A model generated the notes under the pieces. The model had not been told where the DNA came from and ran no database searches. It worked only from the letters and a program-made list of their open reading frames with translations. Positions 24,014-33,022 of a stretch of 56,618 nt of DNA are shown here, in pieces (within the stretch, counting starts at the first letter, position 1; each line of letters starts with the position of its first letter). The DNA is from Salinihabitans flavidus (GTDB taxonomy: Bacteria > Pseudomonadota > Alphaproteobacteria > Rhodobacterales > Rhodobacteraceae), in the NCBI RefSeq assembly GCF_900110425.1, contig NZ_FODS01000021.1, forward strand, positions 1-56,618. Direction: 5' to 3'. The translations under genes were made by a program, and so were the position numbers.

Positions 24014-25942
24014 CTAGGCGCGGAGGCTTCCGATACGTGTGATTCCAAGAGTATCAAGTACCTTGGCCTCGATATGTTCGGCATTCATTGCGGCGCTGTC
24101 GTACATGTCACGTGGGCTGGCCTGATTGATGAACTTGTCGGGCAGCACCATAGAGCGGAATTTCAAACCACTGTCGAAAACACCTTCCTCCGCCAGAAGT
24201 TGCGCCACATGGGAGGCGAAGCCGCCAATGGCACCCTCTTCAAGCGTAATCAACGCTTCGTGGGTTCGAGCGAGTTCGAGAATCATATCCCGATCGAGGG
24301 GCTTGGCGAAGCGGGCGTCGGCGATTGTGGGTGTGACTCCCTTCTGCGCCAGTGTCTCAGCGGCGTTTTTCACCTCTTCCAGTCGGGTGCCGAAGGACAG
24401 AAGCGCAACGCGTTTGCCCTTCTGGATAAGGCGCCCCTTACCGATTTCGAGAACTTTCCCCTGTTCGGGCATCTCGACCCCAACGCCTTCGCCGCGCGGA
24501 TAGCGAAAGGCGATGGGCCCATCGTCATGGGCAGCGGCAGTGGCGACCATGTGTTTCAGTTCTGCCTCGTCGGCGGCGGCCATGACGGTAAAGCCGGGCA
24601 GGTTCGCCAGATAGGCGATATCGTAACTGCCCGCATGGGTGGCGCCATCGGCGCCGACCAGCCCTGCACGGTCAATGGCAAATCGCACGGGAAGACGCTG
24701 AATTGCTACGTCATGCACCACCTGATCGTAACCGCGTTGCAGGAAGGTGGAATAGACCACACAAAAGGGCTTCATACCGCCAGCAGCCAGCGCCGCGCAA
24801 AATGTCACACCATGTTGTTCGGCGATCGCCACATCGAAGCAGCGGCTGGGAAATCGCTCGGCGAAAAGATTCAACCCGGTACCGTCAGGCATGGCCGCAG
24901 TAACCGCCACGATGCGGTCATCCTTTGCCGCCTGTTCCACCAACGCCTTGCCGAATACAGAGGTATAGGACGGCGCGTTGCTGGTTGCTTTCTTCTGTTC
25001 TCCAGTCCCCACATCGAAACGCGCCGTGGCGTGGCCTCTGTCACGCGCACGCTCTGCGGGGGCGTAGCCCTTCCCCTTTTTTGTCAACACATGAAGCAGC
25101 ACCGGCCCCGTGGCCCGCTGATGCAGTGTCCGTAGAACCGGAAGAAGTTGCTCCATATCGTGACCGTCGATGGGACCGACATAGGAAAATCCCAGCGCCT
25201 CGAACAGGGTGCCGCCCACGGTCGCGCCTTTCAGCATGTCCTTGGCCCGTTTCGCCCCTTCGCGGAACGGTCCCGGTAGAAGCGATACCGCGCCCTTGGC
25301 TGCGGCCTTGAACTCCTGAAACGGTTCACCCGCGTAAAGACGCGAGAGATAGGCGGACATGGCACCAACCGGCGGCGCGATAGACATGTCGTTGTCGTTC
25401 AGGATGACGAAAAGCCGCTTTCCGAGATGGCCGGCATTGTTCATCGCCTCATAGGCCATGCCCGCCGAGATCGCGCCATCACCAATCACGGCGACTGCAT
25501 CGCCAAGCCCACCTTCGCATTGCCCGCCAAGGTCCCGCGCCACGGAGAAACCCAGCGCTGCAGAGATAGACGTGGAACTGTGGGCGGCTCCGAAGGGATC
25601 ATACACGCTTTCCGAACGCTTGGTAAAACCCGACAGACCGTCCTTCTGCCGAATGGTGCGAATACGGTCGCGACGCCCTGTTAGAATCTTGTGCGGATAA
25701 CTTTGGTGCCCCACGTCCCAGACGATCTTGTCACGCGGGGTGTCGAAAATCGCGTGCAGTGCCACGGTAAGCTCGATCACACCCAGGCCCGCCCCGAGAT
25801 GTCCCCCTGTTTCGGCGACCGCGGAAATAGTTTCGGCCCGTAACTCCTGCGCGAGGCGGGCAAGTTCAGCATCCGCGAAATGCTTGAGATCGGAAGGGCG
25901 CGACACGCGGTCGAGAAGGGGTGTTTCGGGCCGGGCTGACAT
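24014..25942 (-). CDS. dxs: 1-deoxy-D-xylulose-5-phosphate synthase
   Basis: A 642-residue thiamine-diphosphate enzyme that condenses pyruvate and glyceraldehyde 3-phosphate, the first step of the MEP isoprenoid pathway. The diphosphate/magnesium motif is [19 protein letters not shown]...NDN, and AEQHGVTF holds the catalytic Glu. PRGEG and the transketolase C-domain are complete, and the length is standard. It lies 18 bp downstream of ispA in the leftward block that also holds xseB and a deacetylase-fold gene, a conserved alphaproteobacterial arrangement. Confidence 0.96.
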   Translation of the reverse strand: MSARPETPLLDRVSRPSDLKHFADAELARLAQELRAETISAVAETGGHLGAGLGVIELTVALHAIFDTPRDKIVWDVGHQSYPHKILTGRRDRIRTIRQKDGLSGFTKRSESVYDPFGAAHSSTSISAALGFSVARDLGGQCEGGLGDAVAVIGDGAISAGMAYEAMNNAGHLGKRLFVILNDNDMSIAPPVGAMSAYLSRLYAGEPFQEFKAAAKGAVSLLPGPFREGAKRAKDMLKGATVGGTLFEALGFSYVGPIDGHDMEQLLPVLRTLHQRATGPVLLHVLTKKGKGYAPAERARDRGHATARFDVGTGEQKKATSNAPSYTSVFGKALVEQAAKDDRIVAVTAAMPDGTGLNLFAERFPSRCFDVAIAEQHGVTFCAALAAGGMKPFCVVYSTFLQRGYDQVVHDVAIQRLPVRFAIDRAGLVGADGATHAGSYDIAYLANLPGFTVMAAADEAELKHMVATAAAHDDGPIAFRYPRGEGVGVEMPEQGKVLEIGKGRLIQKGKRVALLSFGTRLEEVKNAAETLAQKGVTPTIADARFAKPLDRDMILELARTHEALITLEEGAIGGFASHVAQLLAEEGVFDSGLKFRSMVLPDKFINQASPRDMYDSAAMNAEHIEAKVLDTLGITRIGSLRA

Positions 25943-25960
25943 GGATGCCGCCTTTCTGGT

Positions 25961-26830
25961 TCAGTTGTCGCGCGCAATAACGAAACGCGCCGCATCTCGC
26001 AAGGTATCGGCTTGCGAGCCGTAGGGGGCAAGTGAATCGCAAGCCGCCTCTGACAACTCTTGTGCACGGGCTTTCGCGCCATCGAGTCCCAGAAGCGACA
26101 CAAAGGTGGCTTTGCCTGCATCCGCGTCTTTTTGCAGTCTCTTGCCTGCCTTTTCGGCATCGCCCTCCACATCCAAGATGTCATCGGCAATCTGAAAGGC
26201 AAGACCGAGCGCGGTCGCAAAGGCACGTTCCGGCGCCGGATCGGCGCCCGCCATGCGTGCCCCGCATTGTGCCGACCACTCAAAAAGTGCCCCCGTCTTT
26301 CCAGCCTGAAGAGCGGTTATCTGATCCAATGTGAGCGCATTCTGTGCCTTTTCCGCAGCAATGTCACGGGCTTGTCCCAGAACCATACCGCGCGCACCAG
26401 CCGCTCGGGCCAGCGTCAGTGCCAACTCAGCGCGAACCTGTGGATCTGCATGACATTCGGGGCATGTGACACATTCAAAGCCCAGCGTTTGCAGCGCATC
26501 ACCGGCCAGAACTGCGGTGGCTTCATCCCATTTGACATGCACGGTCGGCAGACCGCGGCGCAGTTCATCATCATCCATACAAGGCAGATCGTCATGCATC
26601 AGGGAGTAGGCATGGATCGCTTCGATCGCAGCCGCTGGCCATATTGCGTTTTCACGCGGCACATCGTGCAACCGGGCGCCCTCCAAAACCAGAAAGGCGC
26701 GCAGTCGTTTGCCGCCCGCACTGGCATAGCGCATGGCTTCCACCACCGGCACATCGGTGAAATCGTTCATGACGGTGTCGAGATGGGTCTGCACCTCGGC
26801 GGCGGCCTGCTTGAGTCGTATCTGAAGCAC
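25961..26830 (-). CDS. ispA: Polyprenyl (farnesyl/geranyl) diphosphate synthase
   Basis: A 289-residue trans-prenyltransferase with both Asp-rich motifs: DDLPCMDDDELRRG (about 96-109) and DDILDVEGD. It condenses isopentenyl and dimethylallyl diphosphates to farnesyl diphosphate for quinone and carotenoid side chains. The start codon is GTG at 26830, and no better in-frame start precedes it. Its position between xseB and dxs couples prenyl chain making to precursor supply. Confidence 0.94.
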   Translation of the reverse strand: MLQIRLKQAAAEVQTHLDTVMNDFTDVPVVEAMRYASAGGKRLRAFLVLEGARLHDVPRENAIWPAAAIEAIHAYSLMHDDLPCMDDDELRRGLPTVHVKWDEATAVLAGDALQTLGFECVTCPECHADPQVRAELALTLARAAGARGMVLGQARDIAAEKAQNALTLDQITALQAGKTGALFEWSAQCGARMAGADPAPERAFATALGLAFQIADDILDVEGDAEKAGKRLQKDADAGKATFVSLLGLDGAKARAQELSEAACDSLAPYGSQADTLRDAARFVIARDN

Positions 26831-26873
26831 CTGTGTTTCGTCCTTCGGGCGGTTCGCGTGCAGCGTAGGGCGA

Positions 26874-27116
26874 CTACAGACCTTCGACTGGCTTCAATCC
26901 ATCGGGGTTGCCTTCGGAATCGAGCGTGATCGCTGCGACCTTTTCCTCTGCCTCTTTGAGTTTTGCTTCACAACGGGCCTTGAGATCAGCGCCGCGTTTG
27001 TAGAGATTGATCGACTCCTCAAGCGAGACATCGCCGCGTTCAAGATCGCCGACGACCTTTTCAAGCTCGGCCATAGCTTCTTCGAAGCTCATTTCTTCAA
27101 CGGGCTTGTCGTTCAT
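26874..27116 (-). CDS. xseB: Exodeoxyribonuclease VII small subunit
   Basis: An 80-residue helical protein with the XseB pattern SFEEAMAELEKVVGDLERGDVSLEESINLYKRG (in segments from about residue 9) and charged heptads after it. It binds the XseA large subunit, which is not encoded in the window. The start overlaps the deacetylase-fold gene stop by 4 bp. Confidence 0.94.
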   Translation of the reverse strand: MNDKPVEEMSFEEAMAELEKVVGDLERGDVSLEESINLYKRGADLKARCEAKLKEAEEKVAAITLDSEGNPDGLKPVEGL

Positions 27117-28051
27117 GCTGTGCCATTCCTCATTAGTTCGTGGACATGGGCGGCGCTACTGTTCGCCAGTGCTTTCAGATCATACCCTCCCTCAAGCGTC
27201 GAGACAACGCGCCCACCGCAAACCTCCCGGGCCACATCGCAAAGCTGCGCGGTCAGCCAGGTGAAATCCTCGGTTGTCCAGTCAAGCTGCGCCAAGGGGT
27301 CGGCGGTGTGAGCATCAAACCCGGCCGACAAAATGAGTAGTTCAGGGGCGAATCTGATCAATGCCGGGAAAACTTCGCTTTCATAGGTGCGCCGCATCTC
27401 TGCACCACTACTCATCGGGGCGAGCGGCAGATTGATTACATTGTCATGCCCGCCGGTTTCATGAGGATGTCCTGAACCAGGCCAAAGCGGCATTTGATGC
27501 GACGAGACGAAAAGCGCACGCGGTTCATTCCACAAAAGCGCCTGCGTTCCATTACCGTGATGCACGTCAAAATCCACCACAGCGACCCGCGACAGGCCAT
27601 GCCGGTCGAGCGCATGTTTCGCAGCGATGGCGGCCGTGCCGAGCAGGCAGAATCCCATAGGTTTTTCCTGCTCTGCGTGATGTCCCGGTGGGCGACAAGC
27701 GACAAAGGCATTGGAAACCTCATCCGACAGCACAGCGTCCACGGCAGCGATTGCACCACCAACCGCGCGGCGCGCGGCGGTGAGCGAGCCGGGTGAAATA
27801 TGTGTGTCCGCGTCGAGCGGTCGTGTGCCGCTCACCGGAGCTTTTGTCTGAAGGCGATCGAAATAGCGCTGCGGATGACCAAGCAACACATCGGCATCGC
27901 TACATAACGGCGCATCGCGGCGGTCGAGTGCAGCAAACGACGGCGCTGAAAGCGCCTCGGAAACATGTGCCATACGCGCCACCTGTTCTGGGTGACCCGG
28001 TGGCATGATATGATCCAGACAATCGGGATGAGTATAAAGAGCGGTTGTCAT
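27113..28051 (-). CDS. Histone-deacetylase-fold hydrolase (acetoin utilization / acetylpolyamine type)
   Basis: A 312-residue arginase/deacetylase-fold enzyme. The active-site charge relay is in CRPPGHHAE, the zinc ligands are in VDFDVHHGNGTQ and SAGFDAHTADPL, and the terminal EGGYD is present. All zinc and catalytic residues are intact. Bacterial relatives remove acetyl groups from polyamines or proteins; the substrate here is not known. It overlaps xseB by 4 bp and is the first gene of the xseB-ispA-dxs block, an arrangement repeated in many Rhodobacteraceae. Confidence 0.92.
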   Translation of the reverse strand: MTTALYTHPDCLDHIMPPGHPEQVARMAHVSEALSAPSFAALDRRDAPLCSDADVLLGHPQRYFDRLQTKAPVSGTRPLDADTHISPGSLTAARRAVGGAIAAVDAVLSDEVSNAFVACRPPGHHAEQEKPMGFCLLGTAAIAAKHALDRHGLSRVAVVDFDVHHGNGTQALLWNEPRALFVSSHQMPLWPGSGHPHETGGHDNVINLPLAPMSSGAEMRRTYESEVFPALIRFAPELLILSAGFDAHTADPLAQLDWTTEDFTWLTAQLCDVAREVCGGRVVSTLEGGYDLKALANSSAAHVHELMRNGTA

Positions 28052-28103
28052 GACCTCATCCTATTCAGCACCGGACCGGGCAGCAAGCCATACAAGGTGA
28101 GCG

Positions 28104-28805
28104 TCAATCCGGCGCCAGCATGTAGCCCGCGCCCCGCACAGTCTGAAGATAGCGTGGCTGCTTCGGATCAATTTCGATCTTCCGGCGCAGGCGAGTGATC
28201 TGCACATCAACTGCGCGCTCTTGTGCCTGTCCGCGATCACGGCCCAGATCCTCCACGAGCTTGGAGCGAGTGACGGGTGTTCCGGCAGAGACCGCAAAGA
28301 TCTTCATCAATTGGCTTTCGGTCGCGGTCAGGCGCACGAGGTCCGAGCCGCGCCACATCTCGCCACGCTCGGTATCATAGCGAACCGGGCCAAGGTTCAG
28401 TACCTTGGGCGAAGTCTCGGTCGCAGGCTCGTCCGGAACACGCCGTAGGATCGCATTGATACGCAGCAGCAGCTCCTTCGGCTCAAAGGGTTTGGGTAGA
28501 TAGTCGTCGGCCCCGGCCTCAAGCCCGGCTATTCGGTCCTCGATCTCGCCCTTTGCCGTCAGTAGCAGGATCGGCGTCGTTGCGGTCGTTCGAATGTGAC
28601 GGGTGAGGCTCACGCCGTCCTCGCCGGGCATCATAACGTCGAGCACGATCATATCGAAATCCAACCCTGACAGGATGCGGCGCGCATGAGCCGCATCGCG
28701 CGCGGCTGTGACAAGGAATCCGTGCCGGACAAGGAACTTTCGCAGCAACCCCCGGATCCGTTCATCATCATCGACGATCAGCAGATGCGGTTCTATGGTG
28801 TTCAT
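28104..28805 (-). CDS. petR: PetR-like OmpR-family response regulator
   Basis: A 233-residue regulator. The receiver domain (about 1-120) has the acidic pocket IVDDDER, phospho-acceptor Asp in MIVLDVMMPG, and LTAK and PKPFEPKE. The C-terminal winged helix (about 135-230) has SKLVEDLGRDRGQAQERAVDVQITRLRRKI. It is translationally coupled (ATGA) to the MarR-type gene upstream. This pair matches petP-petR of Rhodobacter capsulatus, where the pair lies before the cytochrome bc1 genes. The bc1 genes and a cognate kinase are not in this window. Confidence 0.88.
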   Translation of the reverse strand: MNTIEPHLLIVDDDERIRGLLRKFLVRHGFLVTAARDAAHARRILSGLDFDMIVLDVMMPGEDGVSLTRHIRTTATTPILLLTAKGEIEDRIAGLEAGADDYLPKPFEPKELLLRINAILRRVPDEPATETSPKVLNLGPVRYDTERGEMWRGSDLVRLTATESQLMKIFAVSAGTPVTRSKLVEDLGRDRGQAQERAVDVQITRLRRKIEIDPKQPRYLQTVRGAGYMLAPD

Positions 28806-29299
28806 TGTCCGCTCTCACGCAAGGTGTGATACTGACGCCTCATCTCCGTATCCATCATCGCCTCAAGCACGCGTCGGAACCCGGCAACCGCTTCCGGTCC
28901 GGCCTCTCGAAAAGCCGCACGCATTCGCGTGCGCTGCGCATCCGACAGTCGACTCTCAAGTTCCCTGCCCGCCTCGGTCAAATAGAGATTACGCTCACGT
29001 TTGTCGTTTGAGCCAACGCGGCTTTCAACGAGGCCGTCTTCTATCAGAGTTCGCAGCACACGGTTTAGCGATTGCTTTGTTACCCCGAGTATCGCCAGTA
29101 GATTTGTCACCGTTGTTCCCGGCGCGCGATTGATAAAGTGGATCGCACGGTGATGTGCCCGACCATACGCCAGGTCGGCAAGGATGCGATCCGGGTCTGC
29201 GGTAAACCCACGATAGGCGAAATACATCGCCTCGATTCCTTGCCGGAGTTGTTCATCTGTCAGGAACAACAGGGTTTCGCCGCCGCTCTTCTCGGCCAT
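28802..29299 (-). CDS. petP: PetP-like MarR-family regulator
   Basis: A 165-residue winged-helix protein. I chose the ATG at 29299 (MAEKSGGETLLF), which has GAGGTGG just upstream, over the longer GTG at 29338. The HTH is LLAILGVTKQSLNRVLRTLIEDGLVES with wing VGSNDKRERNLYLTEAG. Its stop overlaps the petR start. The petP-petR pair in R. capsulatus is needed for growth. DNA targets are not known from the sequence, although a 15-bp palindrome lies in the divergent gap to ilvE. Confidence 0.86.
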   Translation of the reverse strand: MAEKSGGETLLFLTDEQLRQGIEAMYFAYRGFTADPDRILADLAYGRAHHRAIHFINRAPGTTVTNLLAILGVTKQSLNRVLRTLIEDGLVESRVGSNDKRERNLYLTEAGRELESRLSDAQRTRMRAAFREAGPEAVAGFRRVLEAMMDTEMRRQYHTLRESGQ

Positions 29300-29405
29300 G
29301 GCCACCTCGCGTTCACAAAATGCCTCTTCTGACGCCACAATAAGTCAGCTTTATTGACACTCCAAGAGCAAACTGGTAGCGAATCGCAGATTTTGCGTAA
29401 CTTTA

Positions 29406-29420
29406 TGTCCGAATCGGACA
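29406..29420. promoter_or_regulatory. 15-bp perfect palindrome between petP and ilvE
   Basis: TGTCCGA-A-TCGGACA has 7-bp arms around one base, 48 bp before the ilvE ATG and 106 bp before the petP ATG. It looks like a dimeric regulator site. Each arm starts with the same TGTCCGA found in the GntR operators at 39-47 kb, but the spacing is different, so I do not assign it to that protein. Confidence 0.55.
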
Positions 29421-29467
29421 CATTAAGCGCAATAAATGAAAATATCGCTGCGAGAAGGATCGAGGGA

Positions 29468-30334
29468 ATGGCTGGTTATGATGATCGCGACGGCAAGATA
29501 TGGATGGATGGGGCGCTGATCGACTGGCGCGAGGCCAATGTGCATATCCTGACTCATGCCCTGCATTACGCCAGTTCCGTGTTCGAGGGCGAGCGCGCCT
29601 ATGGCGGCAAGATATTCAGAAGCCGCGAACATTCCGAAAGGTTGCACTATTCCGCCAGCCAACTCGATTTCGAGATCCCCTTCAGCGTGGACGAAATCGA
29701 GGCGGCCAAGACAGATGTCCTCAGGGCCAACAGCTATTCGGATGCCTATGTGCGCGCCGTCGCATGGCGCGCCGCTGGAGAAGACATGGGAGTTGCCTCG
29801 TCACGAAATCCGGTTCGGCTTGCCATCGCTGCCTGGGAATGGGGCGCGTATTATGGCGATGCCAAGATGAAGGGCGCGAAGCTGGATATTTCCAAGTGGA
29901 AACGGCCCAGCCCCGAAACCATCCCGTGCCATGCAAAGGCGGCAGGGCTGTACATGATCTGCACGCTGTCAAAGCATGCAGCCGAGGCCAAAGGGTGCTC
30001 AGATGCCATGATGTTCGACTACCGCGGCTATGTGGCCGAAGCAACCGGCGCCAATATCTTCTTCGTCAAGGACGGCGAGGTGCATACTCCCAAGCCGGAC
30101 TGTTTCCTCAATGGGATCACGCGCCAGACCGTGATCGGTATGTTGGAGGCGCGCCAGGTAAAGGTGCATGAACGTCACATCATGCCTGAAGAATTGGAAG
30201 GGTTTGAGCAGTGTTGGCTTACCGGCACTGCCGCCGAAGTCACGCCAGTAGGCCAGATCGGAGACTACAGTTTCGAGGTGGGTCGACTGACTCGGGAAAT
30301 CGCGGAAAGCTATGAGAAGTTGGTACGGGAGTGA
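29468..30334 (+). CDS. ilvE: Branched-chain amino acid aminotransferase
   Basis: A 288-residue fold-type IV PLP enzyme from the ATG at 29468 (MAGYDDRDGKIWMDG), preceded by an AAGGATCGAGGG region. HALHYASSVFEGERAY, the PLP lysine at about 157 (TIPCHAKAAGLY), and VAEATGANIFFV all fit IlvE. It transfers amino groups between glutamate and the 2-keto acids of Leu, Ile and Val. It is divergent from petP. Upstream in-frame codons to 29354 are read as leader sequence rather than protein. Confidence 0.93.
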   Translation: MAGYDDRDGKIWMDGALIDWREANVHILTHALHYASSVFEGERAYGGKIFRSREHSERLHYSASQLDFEIPFSVDEIEAAKTDVLRANSYSDAYVRAVAWRAAGEDMGVASSRNPVRLAIAAWEWGAYYGDAKMKGAKLDISKWKRPSPETIPCHAKAAGLYMICTLSKHAAEAKGCSDAMMFDYRGYVAEATGANIFFVKDGEVHTPKPDCFLNGITRQTVIGMLEARQVKVHERHIMPEELEGFEQCWLTGTAAEVTPVGQIGDYSFEVGRLTREIAESYEKLVRE

Positions 30335-30373
30335 AATCCACGCGCGAACGGCACCTGTCGCACGCCGACCGGC

Positions 30374-31321
30374 TCAGCCTTGTGGCGTGAGTGTCTTTCG
30401 GTCCTTCGACCGTTCCAGACCAAGCTGACGCTCACGCCATATTATTACGATCCCCGCCCCGATGATGAGCGATGCACCAATGAGCATGACCAGTGTCGGC
30501 ACTTCGCCGAATATGAAATAGCCGATCAACAGCGCGTAGATCATCGAGGAGTAGTCAAATGGTGCAAGCACCGACGCCTCCGCATAGCGATAGGACGTAG
30601 TGAGAAAGATCTGCGCCAGCCCGCCCAGAAGCCCCGCCCCGACAAGATAGATGAGTTCCAAACCCGAGGGCATGACCCAGCCAAGCGGAATCGTCAGAAG
30701 CGAAAGAAGCGTGGCTGTGAGAGAGAAGAAGAAAACGATGGCCGAGGTCTGATCCGTCTGCACAAGGCGACGGATATGAACCTGCGCCAAAGCGCGGAAG
30801 ACCGCAGAGCCCAGCACCAGCATCGCACCCAGCATCGCAACGGTCTCTGTACCGTCCTGATCGAACACCGACAGGCGTGGGTAGAGGATCACCAGAACCC
30901 CCAGAAGACCAAAGCCCACTGCAGAAAGCCGGAACAACCGCACCTGTTCACCAAGAAACATGGATGCAAAAACAACCGTCAGCAGGGGCGCGGTAAAGCC
31001 GATGGCCGTCACCTCAGGAAATGGCAGAAGGCCGAGTCCAGCAAATCCCAGCCCCATTGCCGTGGTACCTATAAATCCGCGCCAGAAGTGGCCCATAGGA
31101 TTGACCACCCGCAACCCTGTGTGAAGTTCTCTTCTGTGCAAAAGCCAGATGACGATCACGATCATGGCAAAAAATGAGCGAAAGAAGACCGCCTGCCACG
31201 GGGGCACATGCGGTGCGCTGGCCTTGATCAATGAGGCCATGATCGCAAACAGAAGCAATGCGCTGAGCTTGAAAAAGACGCCGCGTGCTGTATTCGGCTT
31301 TGGGATACCAGTGGTTATCAT
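30374..31321 (-). CDS. DMT-superfamily (EamA) transporter
   Basis: A 315-residue membrane protein with ten predicted hydrophobic helices in two EamA halves (GFIGTTAMGLGFAGLGLLPFPEVTAIGFTAPLLTV in the first half, given here as a family hallmark in the region of residues 86-120). A short charged tail follows (RERQLGLERSKDRKTL). The family exports metabolites such as amino acids, S-adenosylmethionine or nucleosides; specificity is not predictable. It is divergent from matB by 99 bp and unrelated in sequence detail to the exporter at 17963. Confidence 0.88.
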   Translation of the reverse strand: MITTGIPKPNTARGVFFKLSALLLFAIMASLIKASAPHVPPWQAVFFRSFFAMIVIVIWLLHRRELHTGLRVVNPMGHFWRGFIGTTAMGLGFAGLGLLPFPEVTAIGFTAPLLTVVFASMFLGEQVRLFRLSAVGFGLLGVLVILYPRLSVFDQDGTETVAMLGAMLVLGSAVFRALAQVHIRRLVQTDQTSAIVFFFSLTATLLSLLTIPLGWVMPSGLELIYLVGAGLLGGLAQIFLTTSYRYAEASVLAPFDYSSMIYALLIGYFIFGEVPTLVMLIGASLIIGAGIVIIWRERQLGLERSKDRKTLTPQG

Positions 31322-31420
31322 GGCAAGAGATTAGGCGCGCCATACGGGGGAATCCATGCCCGCCCTTGATCTTTTTTCTCTGCCAAGGGATGACAGGGCG
31401 GTTTTCAGAAAGGGATCGGT

Positions 31421-32929
31421 ATGTATGACAGCAATCATCTGATTTCACGGCTGCGCCGTGCGTCTCTCGGTCGGGAAGACGCGGTTTTCGCCATGCGTCC
31501 CGGTGGGCTGCCGGATATCACGTTCGATGCGCTCTTTGGTGGGGCCGAACGTATGGCTGCGGCGCTGGTCACACTTGGGGTCGTTCCGGGCGACCGTGTG
31601 GCAGTGCAGGTTGAGAAAACGCTTGAAGCAATCGAACTCTATCTCGGGACGGTGATGGCGGGGGCTGTCTTCCTTCCGCTCAATACCGCTTACACTTCGA
31701 ATGAAATCGCCTATTTTCTTCGCGACGCCACCCCGCGTGTAGTGGTCTGCGACCCAGCACGGGAAGCCGAGATTGTCAGGGACGCCGATGGCGCGCGCGT
31801 CATGACGCTCGACGCAGAGGGATACGGAAGCATGATCGAAGCCGCCAAAGGTCAGGCGGCCGGGTTCGTACCCGTCGCACGACGGGGAGAGGATCTGGCT
31901 GCCATCCTCTATACCTCCGGCACAACGGGTCGGTCGAAGGGCGCAATGCTTAGCCATGACAATCTCTCATCAAATTCCGAAGTGCTACGCGATTATTGGC
32001 AATTCACCGATGAAGATGTGCTGATCCATGCGCTTCCGATCTTTCATACGCATGGGCTTTTCGTGGCCACCAATGTTGCACTCCTGTCCGGAGCCTCGGT
32101 TATTTTCCTGCCGCGCTTCGATGTCGATGATATCCTGGACGCGATGCGACGCGCGACAGTAATGATGGGGGTTCCCACCTTCTATACGCGTCTTCTGGAC
32201 GACCCGCGGATTGATCGCGATCGCGTGGCAAACATGCGGCTGTTTGTATCCGGGTCCGCACCACTATTGGTGGAAACACACGAACGCTGGGAACAGCGGA
32301 CGGGCCATCGCATCCTCGAACGGTATGGCATGACGGAAACCAATATGAGCACCTCCAATCCCTATGAAGGAGAGCGGCGGGCGGGGACGGTTGGTTTTCC
32401 GCTGCCGGGCGTCGAGTTGCGGGTGATGGACAAGGGCTGCGAGGTCGCCCCCGGTGAAATCGGCGTGCTCGAAGTGCGCGGACCGAATGTATTCAAGGGC
32501 TATTGGCAGATGCCACAGAAAACTGCCGAAGAGCTACGGCCCGACGGCTGGTTCATTACCGGCGATCTGGGATATGTCGATACAGATGGCTATGTTACCA
32601 TCGTGGGGCGGGCGAAAGATCTGATAATCTCCGGCGGATTCAACGTATACCCCAAGGAAATTGAGGGCGTCATCGACGATCTGTCCGGGGTGCTTGAAAG
32701 TGCGGTGGTCGGCGTACCGCATCCTGACCTCGGAGAGGCAGTCATCGCGGTGGTTGTGCACCAAGGCAAAGGCACATCGCAAGAGGCGATACTAGATGCG
32801 ATGTCGGATAAAATTGCGCGATTCAAGCAACCCAAATACGTTGCTCTGGTAGAGGAGCTTCCGCGCAATACGATGGGCAAGGTTCAGAAAAAGGCCTTGC
32901 GCGAGACCTACGTGAATCTTTTCTCCTGA
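31421..32929 (+). CDS. matB: Malonyl-CoA synthetase (MatB-type acyl-CoA ligase)
   Basis: A 502-residue AMP-forming ligase. The phosphate loop is YTSGTTGRSKGAML (about 164-177). LPIFHTHGLFVATNV, RYGMTETNMSTSNPYEGERR and the hinge GDLGYVDTDG match MatB enzymes. The catalytic lysine is in PRNTMGKVQKKAL. MatB makes malonyl-CoA from free malonate, ATP and CoA; some homologs accept methylmalonate. It stands alone after an AAGGGAT site and meets the FAH-family gene tail to tail. Confidence 0.87.
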   Translation: MYDSNHLISRLRRASLGREDAVFAMRPGGLPDITFDALFGGAERMAAALVTLGVVPGDRVAVQVEKTLEAIELYLGTVMAGAVFLPLNTAYTSNEIAYFLRDATPRVVVCDPAREAEIVRDADGARVMTLDAEGYGSMIEAAKGQAAGFVPVARRGEDLAAILYTSGTTGRSKGAMLSHDNLSSNSEVLRDYWQFTDEDVLIHALPIFHTHGLFVATNVALLSGASVIFLPRFDVDDILDAMRRATVMMGVPTFYTRLLDDPRIDRDRVANMRLFVSGSAPLLVETHERWEQRTGHRILERYGMTETNMSTSNPYEGERRAGTVGFPLPGVELRVMDKGCEVAPGEIGVLEVRGPNVFKGYWQMPQKTAEELRPDGWFITGDLGYVDTDGYVTIVGRAKDLIISGGFNVYPKEIEGVIDDLSGVLESAVVGVPHPDLGEAVIAVVVHQGKGTSQEAILDAMSDKIARFKQPKYVALVEELPRNTMGKVQKKALRETYVNLFS

Positions 32930-32971
32930 GTTGCGGCAAACAAACCTGAGCTTTCGCGCCTCCTGCTTTTG

Positions 32972-32994
32972 GGGGCCACATCTACCGCGGCCCC
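32972..32994. terminator. Possible bidirectional terminator between matB and the FAH-family gene
   Basis: Arms GGGGCC (32972-32977) and GGCCCC (32989-32994) with an 11-nt loop lie between the two convergent stops. CTTTT on one side could serve leftward transcripts poorly at best. This is a weak call. Confidence 0.35.
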
Positions 32995-33022
32995 GCGCAC
33001 CTGAAGGTCAGCAGCACAATAG

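Noticed and set aside
28104-29299. Cytochrome bc1 genes expected beside petP-petR
   Set aside because: The flanks carry ilvE and the deacetylase-dxs block; no petABC sequence is present in the window.
28802-29338. The GTG at 29338 as petP start
   Set aside because: The ATG at 29299 has GAGGTGG at good distance, while the GTG has none.
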